A DNA stretch of 64,000 nt from Doryteuthis pealeii (GCA_023376005.1 CM042157.1:71932969-71996968); one strand, 5' to 3'. Numbered from the stretch's first letter, positions 39,473-42,849 are shown. The notes: a model not told the origin generated them from the sequence alone. A program made the numbers and translations.

Positions 39473-41654
39473 TTGAGGTTTAAAAAGAAACATGAGTCAG
39501 TCACTTATAAAATTTCCGATATATACAAATATATCAAACACCTGAAAAAGTTCCAAGTATTGGATGAATTATTTTGGTAAGTCTGTCCACAATTCTACAG
39601 TTAAATTAATGTAACAAAAAGTAACTATTATCTAATGTTTTTGTGTATTATTTATTTAAAAAAACTTAATTGAATTCACGAATATTAAACTATTGTCAGA
39701 CTATTGTTTTTTTTGTTTTTTTTTATTCTTCGGAAATTAAAATCAATAATTTCTAACTTAAATGTGATTAACCGGGCAACCCCCATAAAACATGCTTTAT
39801 TTATTAACTTAAAACGGTTTTCTTTCATTTACAAAAAACAAAACAAAACAAAAAAAAACTATTGAAACAATTATTTAGTGTTATCGTGGCAAAAAAAAAG
39901 TAAATGTATTCTTTTTTACTCATTTTCAGTGCTTGAATACTTCAATACTTGAATAAAGAAAATTCCCGTTATTTCTTCGATATTATACAAATAAATGTAT
40001 AAAACTGTAATATTTACATTCACAACCCAGAAGAGTATTTGTTTATTTTTTTTTTTTTTTTTTTTTTTTACTGACCATAGTGAACAACAGTCACATTTAT
40101 GTCTCCAAAATTATATTTGCTATACACTAATGGTTGTGGGAGAAAAAGATTAAAGATTAATTCACTGGCTGAATTCTAGTAAGCTGAAGACGAATTTTTG
40201 GGATTTAATTGTTCAGTTAAAAAACAAAAGAAAATGACTGAAACTTATCAGAATAGCAGTGAATGTACTATATGTTTTTTTTTTGTACATTATCGTAGAA
40301 ATGTTATTTATTGAACTATTCTATACAAAGATCAATAATACTTTACTTTTTTTAAAAATTCATTTAAACAAGTCTTTTGTGTGTGTGTTACTCGAACTGT
40401 ATACAAAACAAAAAAATATCTTGTTTTTTTTAATGGATTATTAATATTATCTTTGTTCTAGGCAAGTAAATTTAATGAAGTCACTAAACACAAGAAAACA
40501 ATAATATACATTTTTTAATAGAAATAATCTTTTTAAAGCACGTATTTTTTTAATGGTCGATTTAAGTAAATCTAAGACATTTTTTTTTCTAAAGTAAACT
40601 AAACATTAACCTCACCCAATTTTTTTTCGTCACTGACACAGATAAAGTTATTTTTCTTTTCTTTTTGATCAATATAGTTATTGTTATAGTTAATCATCTA
40701 ACTTTCATAAAACGATGAACTTTTTTGTGTTTCCGATGTCGTAGAAAAGTTTGTTAATAAAATCAAAACAACCACTTCTTTTTATTTTCAAGAGAGAAAA
40801 GAAAATATGGCACTATCCTTTTTAATTTTTTTTTCTGGGATAGTCATGTTCAAAAATTGCATAAATTATTTATTATTCATTTAGTAATCCTATATAAATT
40901 CTAGAGAATAATTTCATAACGAATTTTATTGTAAAAGGTTTTTATTGCAGGTTTCAAACGAATCGATGTTTATTATTCTAACTTTTTAAAAAGTGAACTG
41001 AACATGTTGCATATTGAAATCTTAAGAGATTATCTCTCAAAAGTTTGGAATATGTAATTATTTGATAAATAAAACCTTTCAAATATTTACTCGAAATATA
41101 CTTGAGACTTGATTTCTGTGGAAAAAAAAACTAGTTATCTTATTTATGCCAGGATTACACCTTACTTTTTATCGATTTCCCCAAAATAGACTTTTTCTAA
41201 GTAAAATAAAAATAGTAAATCCAATTCTAACATACATTGTCTTATTGCGTGTCCAAATTGAAGTATATTATTTTTAAATCAAGAATAACAAATATTTTTA
41301 TTTTTTTAAATTTTATATTTGAAACAACTATATTTTCTTTAAACTAGTGAGAGAAAAAATCTTAGATTAAATAGCGATCCATCCTTTATTTCCGAATATT
41401 TATTAATAGATTTTGTCAACAACAAGAAGAAAAGAAATTGGTTTAAGACGAGAAAGTTGTAGGCTATAATATACTTTCTTTTTAGCCGTTTTTAACTGCT
41501 ACTACAGATGACTGTGTGAAACTTCAAACTTTGTGGATTTGTCGATCACTCTAGTTTTCTGTGGAGGACAAATGTGCTTACCTTGAGATCCTAATAGTAC
41601 AATCTTCGCCTCTATCGTCCGATTAGTGTCTACTTCGCATTCCATCGTGCTCAT
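6177..41654 (-). CDS. Rab-family small GTPase, seven coding exons
   Basis: Membrane-trafficking GTP-binding switch protein. Coding exons on the minus strand, in order: 41654-41582, 13741-13648, 11521-11452, 11016-10923, 10647-10618, 8753-8628, 6364-6177, all with GT donors and AG acceptors and compatible phases (675 nt, about 224 residues, normal for a Rab). Visible motifs: P-loop GSQAVGKT near residue 22, switch I PTIGA (read after allowing small indels), WDTAGQERF, YYRKANAAMLVYDIT, GNKRDL, ETSA, and a terminal ETCLC whose Cys-X-Cys ending is the usual Rab geranylgeranylation site. The PTIGASF, SMAPMYYR and YDITxxDS pattern places it by eye near the Rab5/21/22/31 group; the exact subfamily is not settled. 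Intron 1 is about 27.8 kb. The start was chosen at the first Met, with A at -3; a second Met follows at codon 4. Exon 2 has an internal stop in the given sequence (see its own entry). Confidence 0.93.
6445..6860 (+). mobile_element. LINE 3' end (CR1/L2-like) with (ATT)n tail, partly duplicated
   Basis: The plus strand reads ALSVAEAWNKLPASVVS, the usual 'xxWNxLPxxV' C-terminal signature of CR1/L2/Jockey-type reverse transcriptase proteins. A 3' UTR and an (ATT)n run (6810-6856) follow. An 80-85 bp stretch of the UTR (about 6632-6710) is repeated at 6727-6800 (TTTGTACATTATTCTATGTA). It lies 80 bases inside the intron upstream of Rab exon 7. A second fragment of the family is at 63600-63675. Confidence 0.75.
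7190..7600 (-). repeat. Family D retroposon copy
   Basis: Antisense tail at 7195-7245 (TTAATGGCATGTCAACCC, GGGTTATTT), one CACACAGTTATATGATA unit, then the body with CTAGATGGGAACCTAAG and CTTCTGCAGGGAATACAGT to about 7600. Same order as the copies at 3.6, 9.1 and 43.3 kb. Confidence 0.7.
7780..8270. other. Unclassified moderately GC-rich block
   Basis: Compositionally distinct from its AT-rich surroundings. The minus strand has one open stretch (GRPLKYRTGSSKIWQVIEGT, followed by EDPRYGKDRVTSDEEG) that looks faintly protein-like, but stops lie on both sides. A (TA)n run follows at 8278-8306. It sits in the intron between Rab exons 6 and 7. It may be an unrecognised transposon fragment. Confidence 0.25.
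8538..8584. repeat. (AC)n/(AT)n microsatellite
   Basis: About 36 bases of pure AC followed by ATATATAT, with further TATATA runs just upstream (8505-8538). It lies about 45 bases beyond the Rab exon 6 donor. Confidence 0.95.
8628..8753 (-). CDS. Rab gene exon 6 (NKRDL and ETSA motifs)
   Basis: Codes for VMCLLGNKRDLEHKR through SIGAYFFETSALFNT. It contains both guanine-specificity motifs, NKxD (G4) and the ETSA form of SAK (G5). Splice sites are canonical. The frame is uninterrupted over 126 nt. Confidence 0.94.
8836..8960 (-). mobile_element. Remnant with hammerhead-like core (GGCC-stem family)
   Basis: On the minus strand CCTGAACAAGGCC ... GGCCTGGACGTTGTG resembles, with point changes, the family seen at 31.1 and 23.9 kb (CTGAAGA, then a GGCC/GGCC stem, then GAAACGTTGTAC). 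The 5-bp stem AGGCC/GGCCT is intact but both catalytic boxes are mutated. The flank TAAGGCTTGATGTGAATAAT also matches the 23.8 and 31.4 kb copies. Confidence 0.5.
9080..9470 (-). repeat. Family D retroposon copy
   Basis: Antisense tail (TTTTAATGTCATGTCAACCC, 9083-9125), T-rich spacer with a degenerate TTTATTTT run, then the body (GTACCTGTTAGAGTACCAG, CTCCAAAACTGGAATGCC). Its 9140-9185 stretch shows the uninterrupted form of the site where a 5S SINE has inserted in the 10.25 kb copy. Confidence 0.7.
9672..9908 (-). repeat. SINE family C
   Basis: Same layout as 4310-4558: tRNA-like head (GGCGTAGTGGCTAACATGC) at the right end, central block CTTTCCCAAGGGTATTAGTC and ACCATAGCTGGGG (as read on the plus strand), and the shared tail at 9690-9730. 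Confidence 0.85.
10245..10555 (-). repeat. Family D retroposon copy split by a 5S SINE
   Basis: The antisense tail and first spacer (10250-10330) are followed by a plus-strand 5S SINE, after which the spacer resumes (ACATTGTATATTTATATT, matching 9157-9175). A short near-repeat at the junctions (ACATTATAT / ACATTGTAT) is a plausible target-site duplication. Confidence 0.7.
10332..10485 (+). repeat. 5S-rRNA-derived SINE, 5'-truncated
   Basis: ATCTAAACCTGTTCAATACTT ... TGGGTGACCATTTAAACA ... GGTTTCTGTAAG aligns by eye with the 3' half of 5S rRNA (box C region through the terminal stem). Then come the family-specific GTTTATCAAAATGACTTG link and the shared tail (CATTAAATGACCC, GGTTGATATGCTGTAAAAC). 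The most complete copy is at 24764-24972. Confidence 0.75.
10618..10647 (-). CDS. Rab gene exon 5 (30-nt micro-exon)
   Basis: A 30-nt exon coding for ELKKNVETPI. It is too short to stand out as an open frame, but is placed by phase continuity (phase 1 in, phase 1 out), an AG acceptor after TTTTTTTTCAT, and a GTAAGT donor. It supplies the end of helix alpha3 and the start of the strand leading to the NKxD motif. Confidence 0.9.
10923..11016 (-). CDS. Rab gene exon 4 (YYRKANAAMLVYDIT)
   Basis: Codes for APMYYRKANAAMLVYDIT followed by CKDSYYDIKDWVK, the beta4-alpha3 segment shared by Rab proteins of the Rab5/22/31 type. Length 94 nt, phase 0 in and phase 1 out, flanked by AG and GT. Confidence 0.93.
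11060..11170 (-). repeat. Family I repeat fragment (empty-site paralogue of the Helitron locus)
   Basis: The minus strand matches the two flanks of the Helitron at 14702-15102 as one continuous sequence, including CCTTTCTAATTCAAAAT and GCATTAAAACTTAAATA. A third, inverted and indel-rich copy is at 22890-23260. Confidence 0.75.
11383..11433. repeat. (AG)n microsatellite
   Basis: About 50 bases of pure AG ending 19 bases before the Rab exon 3 donor (minus-strand sense: CT repeat inside the intron). Confidence 0.97.
11452..11521 (-). CDS. Rab gene exon 3 (switch II, WDTAGQERF)
   Basis: Codes for TLDKYRIKLQVWDTAGQERF and RSM. It contains the G3 motif DTAGQE, whose Gln is the catalytic residue in Rabs. 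The acceptor (TTTGCAG) and donor (GTAAAT) are visible. An (AG)n microsatellite of about 50 bases lies 20 bases beyond the donor, at 11383-11433. Confidence 0.93.
11646..11902 (+). repeat. SINE family A, full length
   Basis: Plus-strand copy: head TTTTAGCTCAGTCGGCAGGG (A box) and GGTTCTGGGTTTGATACCAG (B box); then GCGCATGAGTAGCACAG, the AGGTGTGGGGCTCCACCTTA body and CTGATACCGAAAATAAGCC; ends CTACTTTACTTTTAG. Confidence 0.87.
11915..12385. repeat. Minisatellite, unit about 60-75 bp
   Basis: Seven or so tandem units, each of CATTTAACATACATTATTT, ATAGTGTTCACACA, a variable (CA)n run and AAACATATATACATA. Units differ mainly in CA length. It lies in the intron between Rab exons 2 and 3. Confidence 0.9.
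12955..13060 (-). repeat. SINE family B, 3' part only
   Basis: CTCTGCACGAGCAGGATGTG, GGTCAATGCTTAAGCGGAG and GAATTCAGAGTTTTCCTTC match the 3' half of family B in antisense; the tRNA-like head is absent. Confidence 0.7.
13335..13605 (-). repeat. Family D body fragment next to Rab exon 2
   Basis: Matches the family D body at 43685-43945 (GGCAATAGGGTTGG-like, ATCATATAGATGCTAGGGCTT, CCCCTCTGCAGAGGTGCAGT). It ends about 40 bases beyond the exon 2 donor, so a retroposon sits very near this splice site. The open frame here (13430-13621) is repeat sequence, not a gene. Confidence 0.7.
13648..13741 (-). CDS. Rab gene exon 2 (P-loop end, switch I), with in-frame TAG
   Basis: Starts after a polypyrimidine tract and AG; it completes the P-loop as AVGKTSVVIRYV and ends at a GTAAGT donor. 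Read straight through, codons after GGT GTA TGT hit TAG at 13697-13695, and the middle of the exon is out of frame. Shifting frame in the middle recovers SKHVSPTIGA, and the original frame returns for SFFTYKL. This fits two bases missing near 13700 plus one near 13665, so the net length still divides by three. Both splice sites and all other exons are intact, so residual sequencing or assembly indels are the simplest explanation; a recent pseudogene or real polymorphism cannot be excluded. Confidence 0.85.
13940..14182 (+). repeat. SINE family C, plus strand
   Basis: Head AACGCAGGGACTAATGTG and GAGTTCAAACTCCAATC, central block TAATACCCTTGGAAAGGTAT and CAACTATAGATTAAATAG, tail GGCATTAAATAACCCACGAAGG then CAAACCAAAC. 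Confidence 0.85.
14222..14390 (-). repeat. Partial shared tail and family D end fragment
   Basis: ATAACCCTGCAAGGGTTGAT (14240-14262, sense orientation) is a partial shared tail. CCCATGGCCAACAAGTGG and TTTTGCAGAGGTGGGGTCAG (14275-14345) match the end of the family D body in antisense. A G10 run is at 14306-14315. Confidence 0.5.
14385..15165 (+). repeat. Family I repeat, interrupted by a Helitron
   Basis: 14385-14701 and 15103-15165 together match the inverted copy at 22890-23260 and the fragment at 11060-11170. The unit includes TGAGTTAGATTTGCC, TATGAATGGTTTCATATAGA and CATTAAAACTTAAATATT. No coding capacity was recognised. Confidence 0.75.
14702..15102 (+). mobile_element. Non-autonomous Helitron, exact borders
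   Basis: Begins TCTATCTATAATATATATAT and ends with a hairpin TACCCAG-gcgat-GCTGGGTA followed 11 bases later by CTAG, inserted between A (14701) and T (15103). These are the classical Helitron hallmarks: 5' TC, 3' hairpin plus CTRR, A/T target, no target duplication. The paralogue at 11060-11170 preserves the uninterrupted flank. About 400 bp, no coding capacity; it would depend on a Rep/helicase supplied elsewhere. Confidence 0.88.
15725..16165. mobile_element. Penelope-like inverted pair with hammerhead-like cores
   Basis: Two near-identical arms of about 130 bp in opposite orientation (about 15787-15915 and 15970-16095), flanked by (TA)n on the left and (TA)n(CA)n on the right. Each arm carries CTGATGA, a GATCT or GGTCT / AGATT stem with loop ATTGAAAC, GAAA, TGCAGC, then (G/A)TA-GG, consistent with a type I hammerhead ribozyme core. 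Cores: minus 15888-15845, plus 15993-16036. A single-arm copy is at 51255-51390. Confidence 0.65.
16490..16520. repeat. (AC)n(AT)n microsatellite
   Basis: Short compound array at the 5' edge of the LINE fragment that follows. Confidence 0.8.
16545..17325 (+). pseudogene. RTE-like LINE reverse transcriptase 3' part, decayed
   Basis: Reading across several frameshifts: DADYADDLTLLADTPPQAES (YADD catalytic box of reverse transcriptase at 16571-16582), GDITTLNGKPLKLVEQFTYL, LLYGCTTWTLTRHLENKLDG, HAGHCWRSKDELISNVLLWK, GRPSRTYIDQLSKDAGCCAE. It ends in ATGATATGATGATG, the short microsatellite tail typical of RTE-type LINEs. The 5' end is truncated near 16530. Relatives: 35233, 47465 and 49438. Confidence 0.85.
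17330..17905. other. Intronic sequence, nothing recognised
   Basis: AT-rich, no repeat family or coding signal recognised. Confidence 0.4.
17908..18358 (+). mobile_element. Candidate solo LTR
   Basis: Starts TGTAACCAGTGTAATAT and runs to TGTTATAGGTGACA, giving TG...CA ends. Internally it has a GC-richer half with GACCTGACCTATTGCACC, CAATAAAAGAAGCC and later GGGAATAAACATC (possible poly(A) signal). Composition differs from the flanks. No clear target duplication was found, so the borders are uncertain. Confidence 0.4.
18612..18700 (+). mobile_element. hAT-like terminal inverted repeat remnant
   Basis: CAGGGGTCCCAACCTTTTCAG matches the CAGGGGTnnCAACCTTTTT end typical of hAT (Charlie-type) elements; a second copy is at 49936. 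The far end was not identified. Confidence 0.5.
18986..19181. mobile_element. MITE-1, palindromic, with internal TTAGGG units
   Basis: Inverted arms of about 65 bp: GTTATTTCCTATAAGTCTAA ... ACCACTCT ... TTATTTATTTATT on the left, mirrored on the right. The centre holds GGGTTAGGGTTAGGGTTTA. A second copy with the same layout is at 55911-56119. Confidence 0.8.
19575..19815 (-). repeat. SINE family B, degraded
   Basis: Antisense order preserved: TTTGCATGAGCAGG, GATTTGATTCAGG (for GAATTCAGAG), CCAAGAAGTATTAATGTATG, then CAGGATTTGAACTCGTGTTA (B box region). Confidence 0.6.
20400..20600 (-). repeat. SINE family B, degraded
   Basis: TTTGAATTCAGACTTTACTTC, TACTATTAACCCATAGCGG and CCAAGAGTATTGACTATGTG follow family B order in antisense, with many indels. 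Confidence 0.5.
20755..20900 (-). repeat. SINE family B head, degraded
   Basis: ATATGTGAATGCAAACAGCT, CAGGATTTGAACTTATATAG and TATTTCTATGACATAATG match the tRNA-like head of family B in antisense. Confidence 0.5.
21170..21395 (-). repeat. SINE family A, degraded
   Basis: CTAGCACTAGACCAGGGAG, GCTGAGGTGGAGCGTCAA, TATGCTGAGTTGGCAGGGAC and GGTGCTCTATTTAATGAGCT keep family A order in antisense. Confidence 0.75.
21663..21785 (-). repeat. SINE family A, 3' part
   Basis: GTCGGTACAGCCATAAGCG, GGGAGCCTATCC and GAGGTGGAGCGTACACTAC; several single-base losses relative to other copies. Confidence 0.65.
21825..22110 (-). repeat. SINE family B
   Basis: TTTGAGCAGGATGTGAGACAT, AATTCAGTTTTCTCATCTC, CCAAGGGTATTTAGTGCTATG, GGATTTGAGCTTGGATTGC and AACCTTACAACATG in family B antisense order. 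A (TA)n run precedes it. Confidence 0.75.
22545..22860 (-). repeat. Family D fragment with expanded tandem block
   Basis: A degenerate tail (GATTGATTGAATTTAAAGCAT) followed by three to four tandem units holding CACACAGTTA and TTTCTATTTAATAATAGTCA, like 3725-3960. A body fragment of the family occurs at 23445-23560 (TCTATTGACCCATAAAGAG, CTCCAAAACTGGAGCTC). Confidence 0.5.
22890..23260 (-). repeat. Family I repeat, inverted copy
   Basis: Inverse complement of 14385-14701, continuing into the 11060-11170 segment without a Helitron. Indels are frequent. Confidence 0.65.
23725..24150 (-). repeat. SINE family B split by a hammerhead-like remnant
   Basis: Family B 3' part (CTCTACAAAAGCAGCATGTG, 23727) stops at about 23790. 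TGTTTGAGATGAGGCTTGAT through AATGAGATGAGAG (23796-23933) intervenes. Family B then resumes at TTTGAATTCAGAGTTTTC (23941) and runs to the head near 24150. The inserted piece is the family also seen at 31046-31480. Confidence 0.6.
24565..24760 (+). repeat. Local duplication, copy 1
   Basis: Matches 26175-26350: GTATTTGATTTGATT, GGTGAATATCCTCCAATAAT, CAGAAAACAGACAAAC, CACAATTATCAGCCAACT. Both copies run into a family B SINE; only this one has a 5S SINE in between. Confidence 0.7.
24764..24972 (+). repeat. 5S-rRNA-derived SINE, best copy
   Basis: The head TATGGTCAAGTCACACTGAA ... GATCACCAAAGTTAGGCAGC ... GAGCCTG ... AATACTTAATTGGTTGACCA ... GGTACTGTAG aligns along its whole length (about 115 bp) with eukaryotic 5S rRNA as I know it (GATCTCGGAAGCTAAGCAGG ... 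GGGCCTG ... AGTACTTGGATGGGAGACC ... GGTGCTGTAG), including box A and box C positions. A TTTGTTTATCAAAATGAC link, the shared tail (CATTAAATGACC, GGTTGATATGCCG) and (CAAAA)n follow. This is the SINE3 class layout. Confidence 0.82.
24980..25125 (-). repeat. SINE family B, 3' half
   Basis: ATATGCAAGATGTGATACAAG, TTTTGAATTCAGATTTTTC and AGAATCCAGTCTGTCCTACT in antisense; it stops near ACATAGCTGGGGGGAGAAG, before the head. The open frame starting at 25035 is repeat sequence plus random extension. Confidence 0.7.
25260..25940. other. Intronic sequence, nothing recognised
   Basis: T-rich sequence (25310-25480), then unremarkable intron. No family or exon recognised. Confidence 0.4.
25945..26080 (+). 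repeat. Local direct repeat, copy 1
   Basis: About 125 bp shared with 27880-28005: TATATATAAATCCAGGGCAA, CATCAATAGTGAATA, ACACATTATTATTTTTAATC. The copies lie about 1.9 kb apart in the same orientation, with (AT) runs at the left edges. Confidence 0.7.
26175..26425 (+). repeat. Local duplication, copy 2, with SINE B fragment
   Basis: Second copy of 24565-24760, followed directly by a short family B fragment (CAGGTCAATTTTTAAGTGG, TTTTGATTCAGAGTTTTCC). Confidence 0.65.
26430..26800 (+). other. GC-richer anonymous block, possible LINE 5' UTR
   Basis: CCTCCGCTGCCTAGCAGTTT, GGGCTAGGGGAGTAAACCCC and CTGCAACTGCATTGG stand out from the AT-rich background. The block resembles a retroelement leader more than host intron, but no reading frame was found. 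Confidence 0.25.
26985..27150 (-). repeat. SINE family B, internally deleted
   Basis: AGATTGGTTGCACAACCAAG, AGAATCCAGTTTTGCCCTACC, CCCAAGGGTGTTAGTG, CAGGATCTGAACATGAG and TAACCATTACACAAAGTGC. The 'atagctgg' part of the central block is missing. Confidence 0.75.
27309..27857 (-). pseudogene. Mariner (Tc1/mariner) element, internally deleted
   Basis: Ends carry inverted copies of the terminal repeat (GAGTTCAAAGTTTTACAATA on the left; ATATTGCAAAACTTTTGACTC on the right). The minus strand from about 27670 reads ELMLYEFELGHNAAE, GEGTVNHSTVT and, in other frames, KPLIPM... / NLAS; these match the N-terminal helix-turn-helix and linker of mos1/SETMAR-type mariner transposases. The catalytic DDD part is gone. 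About 550 bp remain of an expected 1.3 kb. Confidence 0.8.
27880..28005 (+). repeat. Local direct repeat, copy 2
   Basis: Second copy of 25945-26080, immediately right of the mariner remnant. Confidence 0.65.
28005..28095 (-). repeat. SINE family E (tRNA-like head), fragment
   Basis: TATGGGGCACCCAGTGAGAA, TCAAACACACTAATTCTGG and GCTAACCTAGCTCAC; antisense head with B-box-like GTGTTTGATTCTCAC. The best copy is at 37185-37312. Confidence 0.55.
28100..29400. other. Intronic sequence, nothing recognised
   Basis: AT-rich. No repeat family recognised apart from short low-complexity tracts. It ends in the pyrimidine tract of the candidate exon at 29407. Confidence 0.4.
29407..29536 (+). CDS. Possible terminal exon of an unidentified gene
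   Basis: A long pyrimidine tract ending TTTTTTTAG (29394-29406) is followed by 42 open codons (29408-29533): QAATQLGIHRYYIGCGLQ and on to IRVEEDCP, then TGA, with AATAAA starting two bases later at 29538. The residue composition is balanced, unlike the F/L/K/N-rich random frames around it. Splice acceptor, frame, stop and poly(A) signal together look like a last exon. I do not recognise the family and could not find an upstream exon on the plus strand; the sequence to the left (19.8-24.2 kb) appears indel-rich, which may hide one. It would be nested in Rab intron 1 on the opposite strand. It could also be a transposon fragment. Confidence 0.35.
29818..30013 (-). repeat. SINE family A, head shortened
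   Basis: GGAGTGGCCTATTGTCGG, CAGTGAGGGAGTCTATCC and TCACTAGTGTTAGACCAG are well preserved; part of the head between GCGCTGAGTTGGC and TAAACTGGCC has been lost. Confidence 0.85.
30430..30690 (+). repeat. SINE family B, plus strand
   Basis: GTTCAGATCCTGGATGAAGC (B box region), GCATTTCACATAGTACTAAT, TAGTCTAGGAGAAGGACAAC and TTGACCTTGTGTTGCATCC in order. Confidence 0.75.
30790..30860 (-). repeat. Shared 3' tail, isolated
   Basis: (TTGG)n, then TTTTACGGTATGTCAATGC and GGGTTATTTTATGC: the antisense shared tail with its A-rich end, and little or no recognisable head. Confidence 0.65.
31046..31480. mobile_element. Element with inverted ends and hammerhead-like core
   Basis: AGATTAGTATTATCTGCGTT (31046-31065) recurs inverted at 31432-31453. 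Inside on the minus strand: CTGAAGA (31140-31134), GGCC, a GGAGGGCATATC loop, GTCC, then GAAAC (31112-31108) and GTTGTACAG. This matches a GGCC-stem hammerhead-like core also seen at 23875-23935 and, mutated, at 8836-8900. The open frames here are parts of this element. Confidence 0.5.
32108..32850 (+). pseudogene. Mariner element, internally deleted, with SINE B fragment
   Basis: Inverted terminal repeats GTGAGTCAAAAGTTTTGCAA (32115) and its complement (TTGCAAAACTTTTGGCTCAC, 32830-32849). The plus strand shows YEFEQGHNAAE-like and TVTK/FKKY-like pieces in shifting frames (32465-32620), then ISQSSVVHYFHKL (about 32670-32715): the helix-turn-helix half of a mariner transposase. About 175 bp extra lies between terminal repeat and coding part compared with the 27.3 kb copy. 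A family B central-block fragment (32745-32815) lies inside the right end. Confidence 0.8.
33170..33655 (+). repeat. Family D retroposon, long plus-strand copy
   Basis: GATAGAACCCAGGTGGATGAG, CTCCACTTTGGCCCTATTTT, ATCAATCGGCTGGTCACGTC, CACTCTGACCCGGAGTGG, then the link TTGTATTATCCATTAAGAAT and the shared tail GGCATTAAATGACCC ... GATATGCCGTAAAAC. The shortest intact version of the body-link-tail order. Confidence 0.8.
33841..34185 (-). repeat. SINE A head joined to SINE B
   Basis: 33858-33979 is a family A head (CGCTGAGTTGGCGAGGACC, GCTCTACCGACTGAGCTAAC) with an 18-bp 'ctcctttctttactgcac' duplication at its left edge. 33985-34180 is a family B copy with a clean tRNA-like head (TAACCATTACACCACATGCC). 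Confidence 0.85.
34820..35160. repeat. Dispersed repeat, hAT-like internal sequence
   Basis: TTTAATTTAGTGTGTCCTAGG, TGAATGAGTCCC and TATTGAAATGTATTTATAGTT are shared, in order, with 50915-51195. The family may be a non-autonomous hAT, since the hAT-like end at 49936 carries similar neighbouring text. Confidence 0.5.
35233..35582 (-). pseudogene. RTE-like LINE 3' end, minus strand
   Basis: A (CAT)10 run at 35233-35262 is the (ATG)n tail in antisense. Upstream on the minus strand the frame reads, with breaks, SKDELISDVFLWKP-like and LYCADTGCCAED-like text matching the 16.5 kb element. Truncated after AGCTGCACAAGAATGCTG. Confidence 0.8.
35885..36030 (-). repeat. Family D tail and spacer
   Basis: TTTTAATGGAATATCAACTC, TAGGATTATTTTATACC and TATTTATATTTTTTGCGTAG match the left part of the 9.08 kb copy. 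Confidence 0.6.
36298..36868 (+). repeat. Family D retroposon, near-complete
   Basis: Runs from TGACTGCCCCTCTGCAATGG through CGGTGACCTGTGATGCTTAA, ATCAATCAGCTGGTCACGTC and CTCTGACCCGGAGTGGTAG to the link and a tail variant (GGCATAAAATAACCC, GTTAACATGCTGTAAAATCC). About 570 bp; the widest extent of the family seen on the plus strand. Confidence 0.8.
37185..37312 (-). repeat. SINE family E, best copy
   Basis: On the minus strand: GGCACCTCATGTAGTGTAAT, GGTTAGCAAGCTAG (A box region), GAGTTTGATTCCCACTAGG (B box region), then TGTGCCACATCTAAGC. Related fragments: 28005, 38470, 42215 and 62935. Confidence 0.7.
37315..38465. other. Intronic sequence, nothing recognised
   Basis: AT-rich. An A24 run at 38101-38124 and a short (CA)n at 38360-38373 are the only repeats. 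Confidence 0.4.
38470..38530 (-). repeat. SINE family E fragment
   Basis: GGAGCATCCTGTGAGAATCG and AACTCACTATCAATC, antisense B-box region. Confidence 0.5.
38535..41400. other. Apparently single-copy intron near the Rab promoter
   Basis: The longest stretch in the window without a recognised dispersed repeat apart from microsatellites: (AT)n at 39437-39470, T25 at 40046-40070. No exon recognised. Such unique intron-1 sequence next to a promoter is where regulatory elements would be expected, but none can be named from sequence alone. Confidence 0.4.
41582..41654 (-). CDS. Rab gene exon 1 (start codon, first part of P-loop)
   Basis: Begins ATG AGC ACG ATG and codes for 24 residues plus one base. 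It ends in VLLGSQ, the first half of the GxxxxGK(S/T) nucleotide-binding loop, followed by a canonical GTAAGC donor. The hydrophilic N-terminal extension before the G domain is about 16 residues. The base at -3 is A. Upstream sequence is relatively GC-rich for this window, as expected near a promoter. Confidence 0.9.
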
Positions 41655-41790
41655 CGTTTGGGATAAAAAAAATTAAGCCACCACTGTTGGCGTCGCGTCC
41701 CTTACGACACCATTTTTGTTTTGATCACGTGAACAGACTGGCGAATAATAGAATAATCTATTCTATTCATTCTATTATTTGTTTATTAAA
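41655..41790 (-). promoter_or_regulatory. Probable promoter and 5' UTR of the Rab gene
   Basis: The sequence just upstream of the start codon is locally CpG-bearing (GCGTCGCG near 41692) in an AT-rich window. An 8-bp palindrome TCACGTGA (E-box/CLEAR-like core, the type bound by MiT/TFE and USF factors in animals) lies at 41725-41732, about 70 bases upstream of the ATG. A short inverted repeat built on AATAGAATA follows at about 41748-41782. No TATA box is evident. Transcription start is not determined. Confidence 0.35.
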
Positions 41791-42214
41791 AAAAACTGAT
41801 TTTTTTTTAGTTACTCATATATAAAAATAAAATTCTTATTGATAAGATATCTTAGATTTGAAATAGAATGTGCGCATAATCAACATGGACGTTTATAAAA
41901 TTAATATTTTTCTTTCACCTTGTAACAGCGTCCGTGCCAATAATTAAGAAGTAATCAAAAGTAATGGCCACCACAGTTGTGTAACTTTTCTGAAAAAACA
42001 AACTATTTTAACTAAAGTACTCATAAAGCTATGTATCTCTATTAATACAGAAAGACAGTATATTTCAAAAATTCTAAAAAATTTTTTAAAAATAATGAAA
42101 GAAATTAAGTTTTAAAATATATGGGCCTTAAATTGTCTTATTTTAGTTTTAAAATGCAATTTCTTAGATACTTGTAAAATCATGTACTTTAAGTGATAAT
42201 TCAGTGGAGTCAGT

Positions 42215-42290
42215 TAATTTGGCACAAAGACAGAAACCTGGGGCATCCAGTCAGAATCAAACTCACTTAAGTTTAGCTAGTACCCAATTA
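42215..42290 (-). repeat. SINE family E fragment
   Basis: TTTGGCACAAAGACAGAAACC, GGCATCCAGTCAGAATC and AAACTCACTTAAG. Confidence 0.5.
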
Positions 42291-42639
42291 GGTATCAAAA
42301 ATATATTTAATTACAATTAATAGAGAGTTTGCTGGAAGAGGAATAGTGTATAAAATTAACAGTAAATATTATGTGGTGAAAAAATACAAATATTGATTAT
42401 TTTGAAAATGTGCAAGTTAAATAAATAAAATAAAGTGAAGTTAGCAGAGTTGCCAATTGTCAGTTGTGGGAGTAGCAAGTGGTTTAATGTTTTAGGTTTA
42501 AAAGGTGGCTGTGGTTATTCTTGGTATGTGTTCCTAGGGTTTGCTTTGAAACCTATCTTATTTGAAAAAGGAATTCAAGGGAAGAAAAAGGAACAAAGAC
42601 AAAAAGGTAGTTTTATGATTTAGGCTTTATTCACGGGTC

Positions 42640-42840
42640 ATAGCCACTATGTAGCAATGGAATTTCTCTCTGGCCAGTAGTAGTGTTTTGTCCGAGTTAA
42701 GGCCTAAGTCAGAAAGGCTGAGTGCATGTCTTGGGGGTCGGAAGTGGGTCCTTTTTCCCGCACATGCTCAGAGGATTCTTTCTGTGAAGGCTCATGGAAA
42801 TTTGTTACTTTTTTTATTTTAATTTTATTTTAATTCCCAC
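42640..42840 (+). repeat. Family F repeat copy
   Basis: CGCACATGCTCAGAGGATTC, GGCTCATGGAAATTTGTTAC and TTATTTTAATTTTATTTTAA match the tandem pair at 57745-57970. Confidence 0.6.
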
Positions 42841-42849
42841 AAAGTATAA

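Noticed and set aside
6177..41654. The Rab gene as a processed pseudogene
   Set aside because: It keeps introns with canonical splice sites, and six of seven exons are intact; only exon 2 has apparent small indels.
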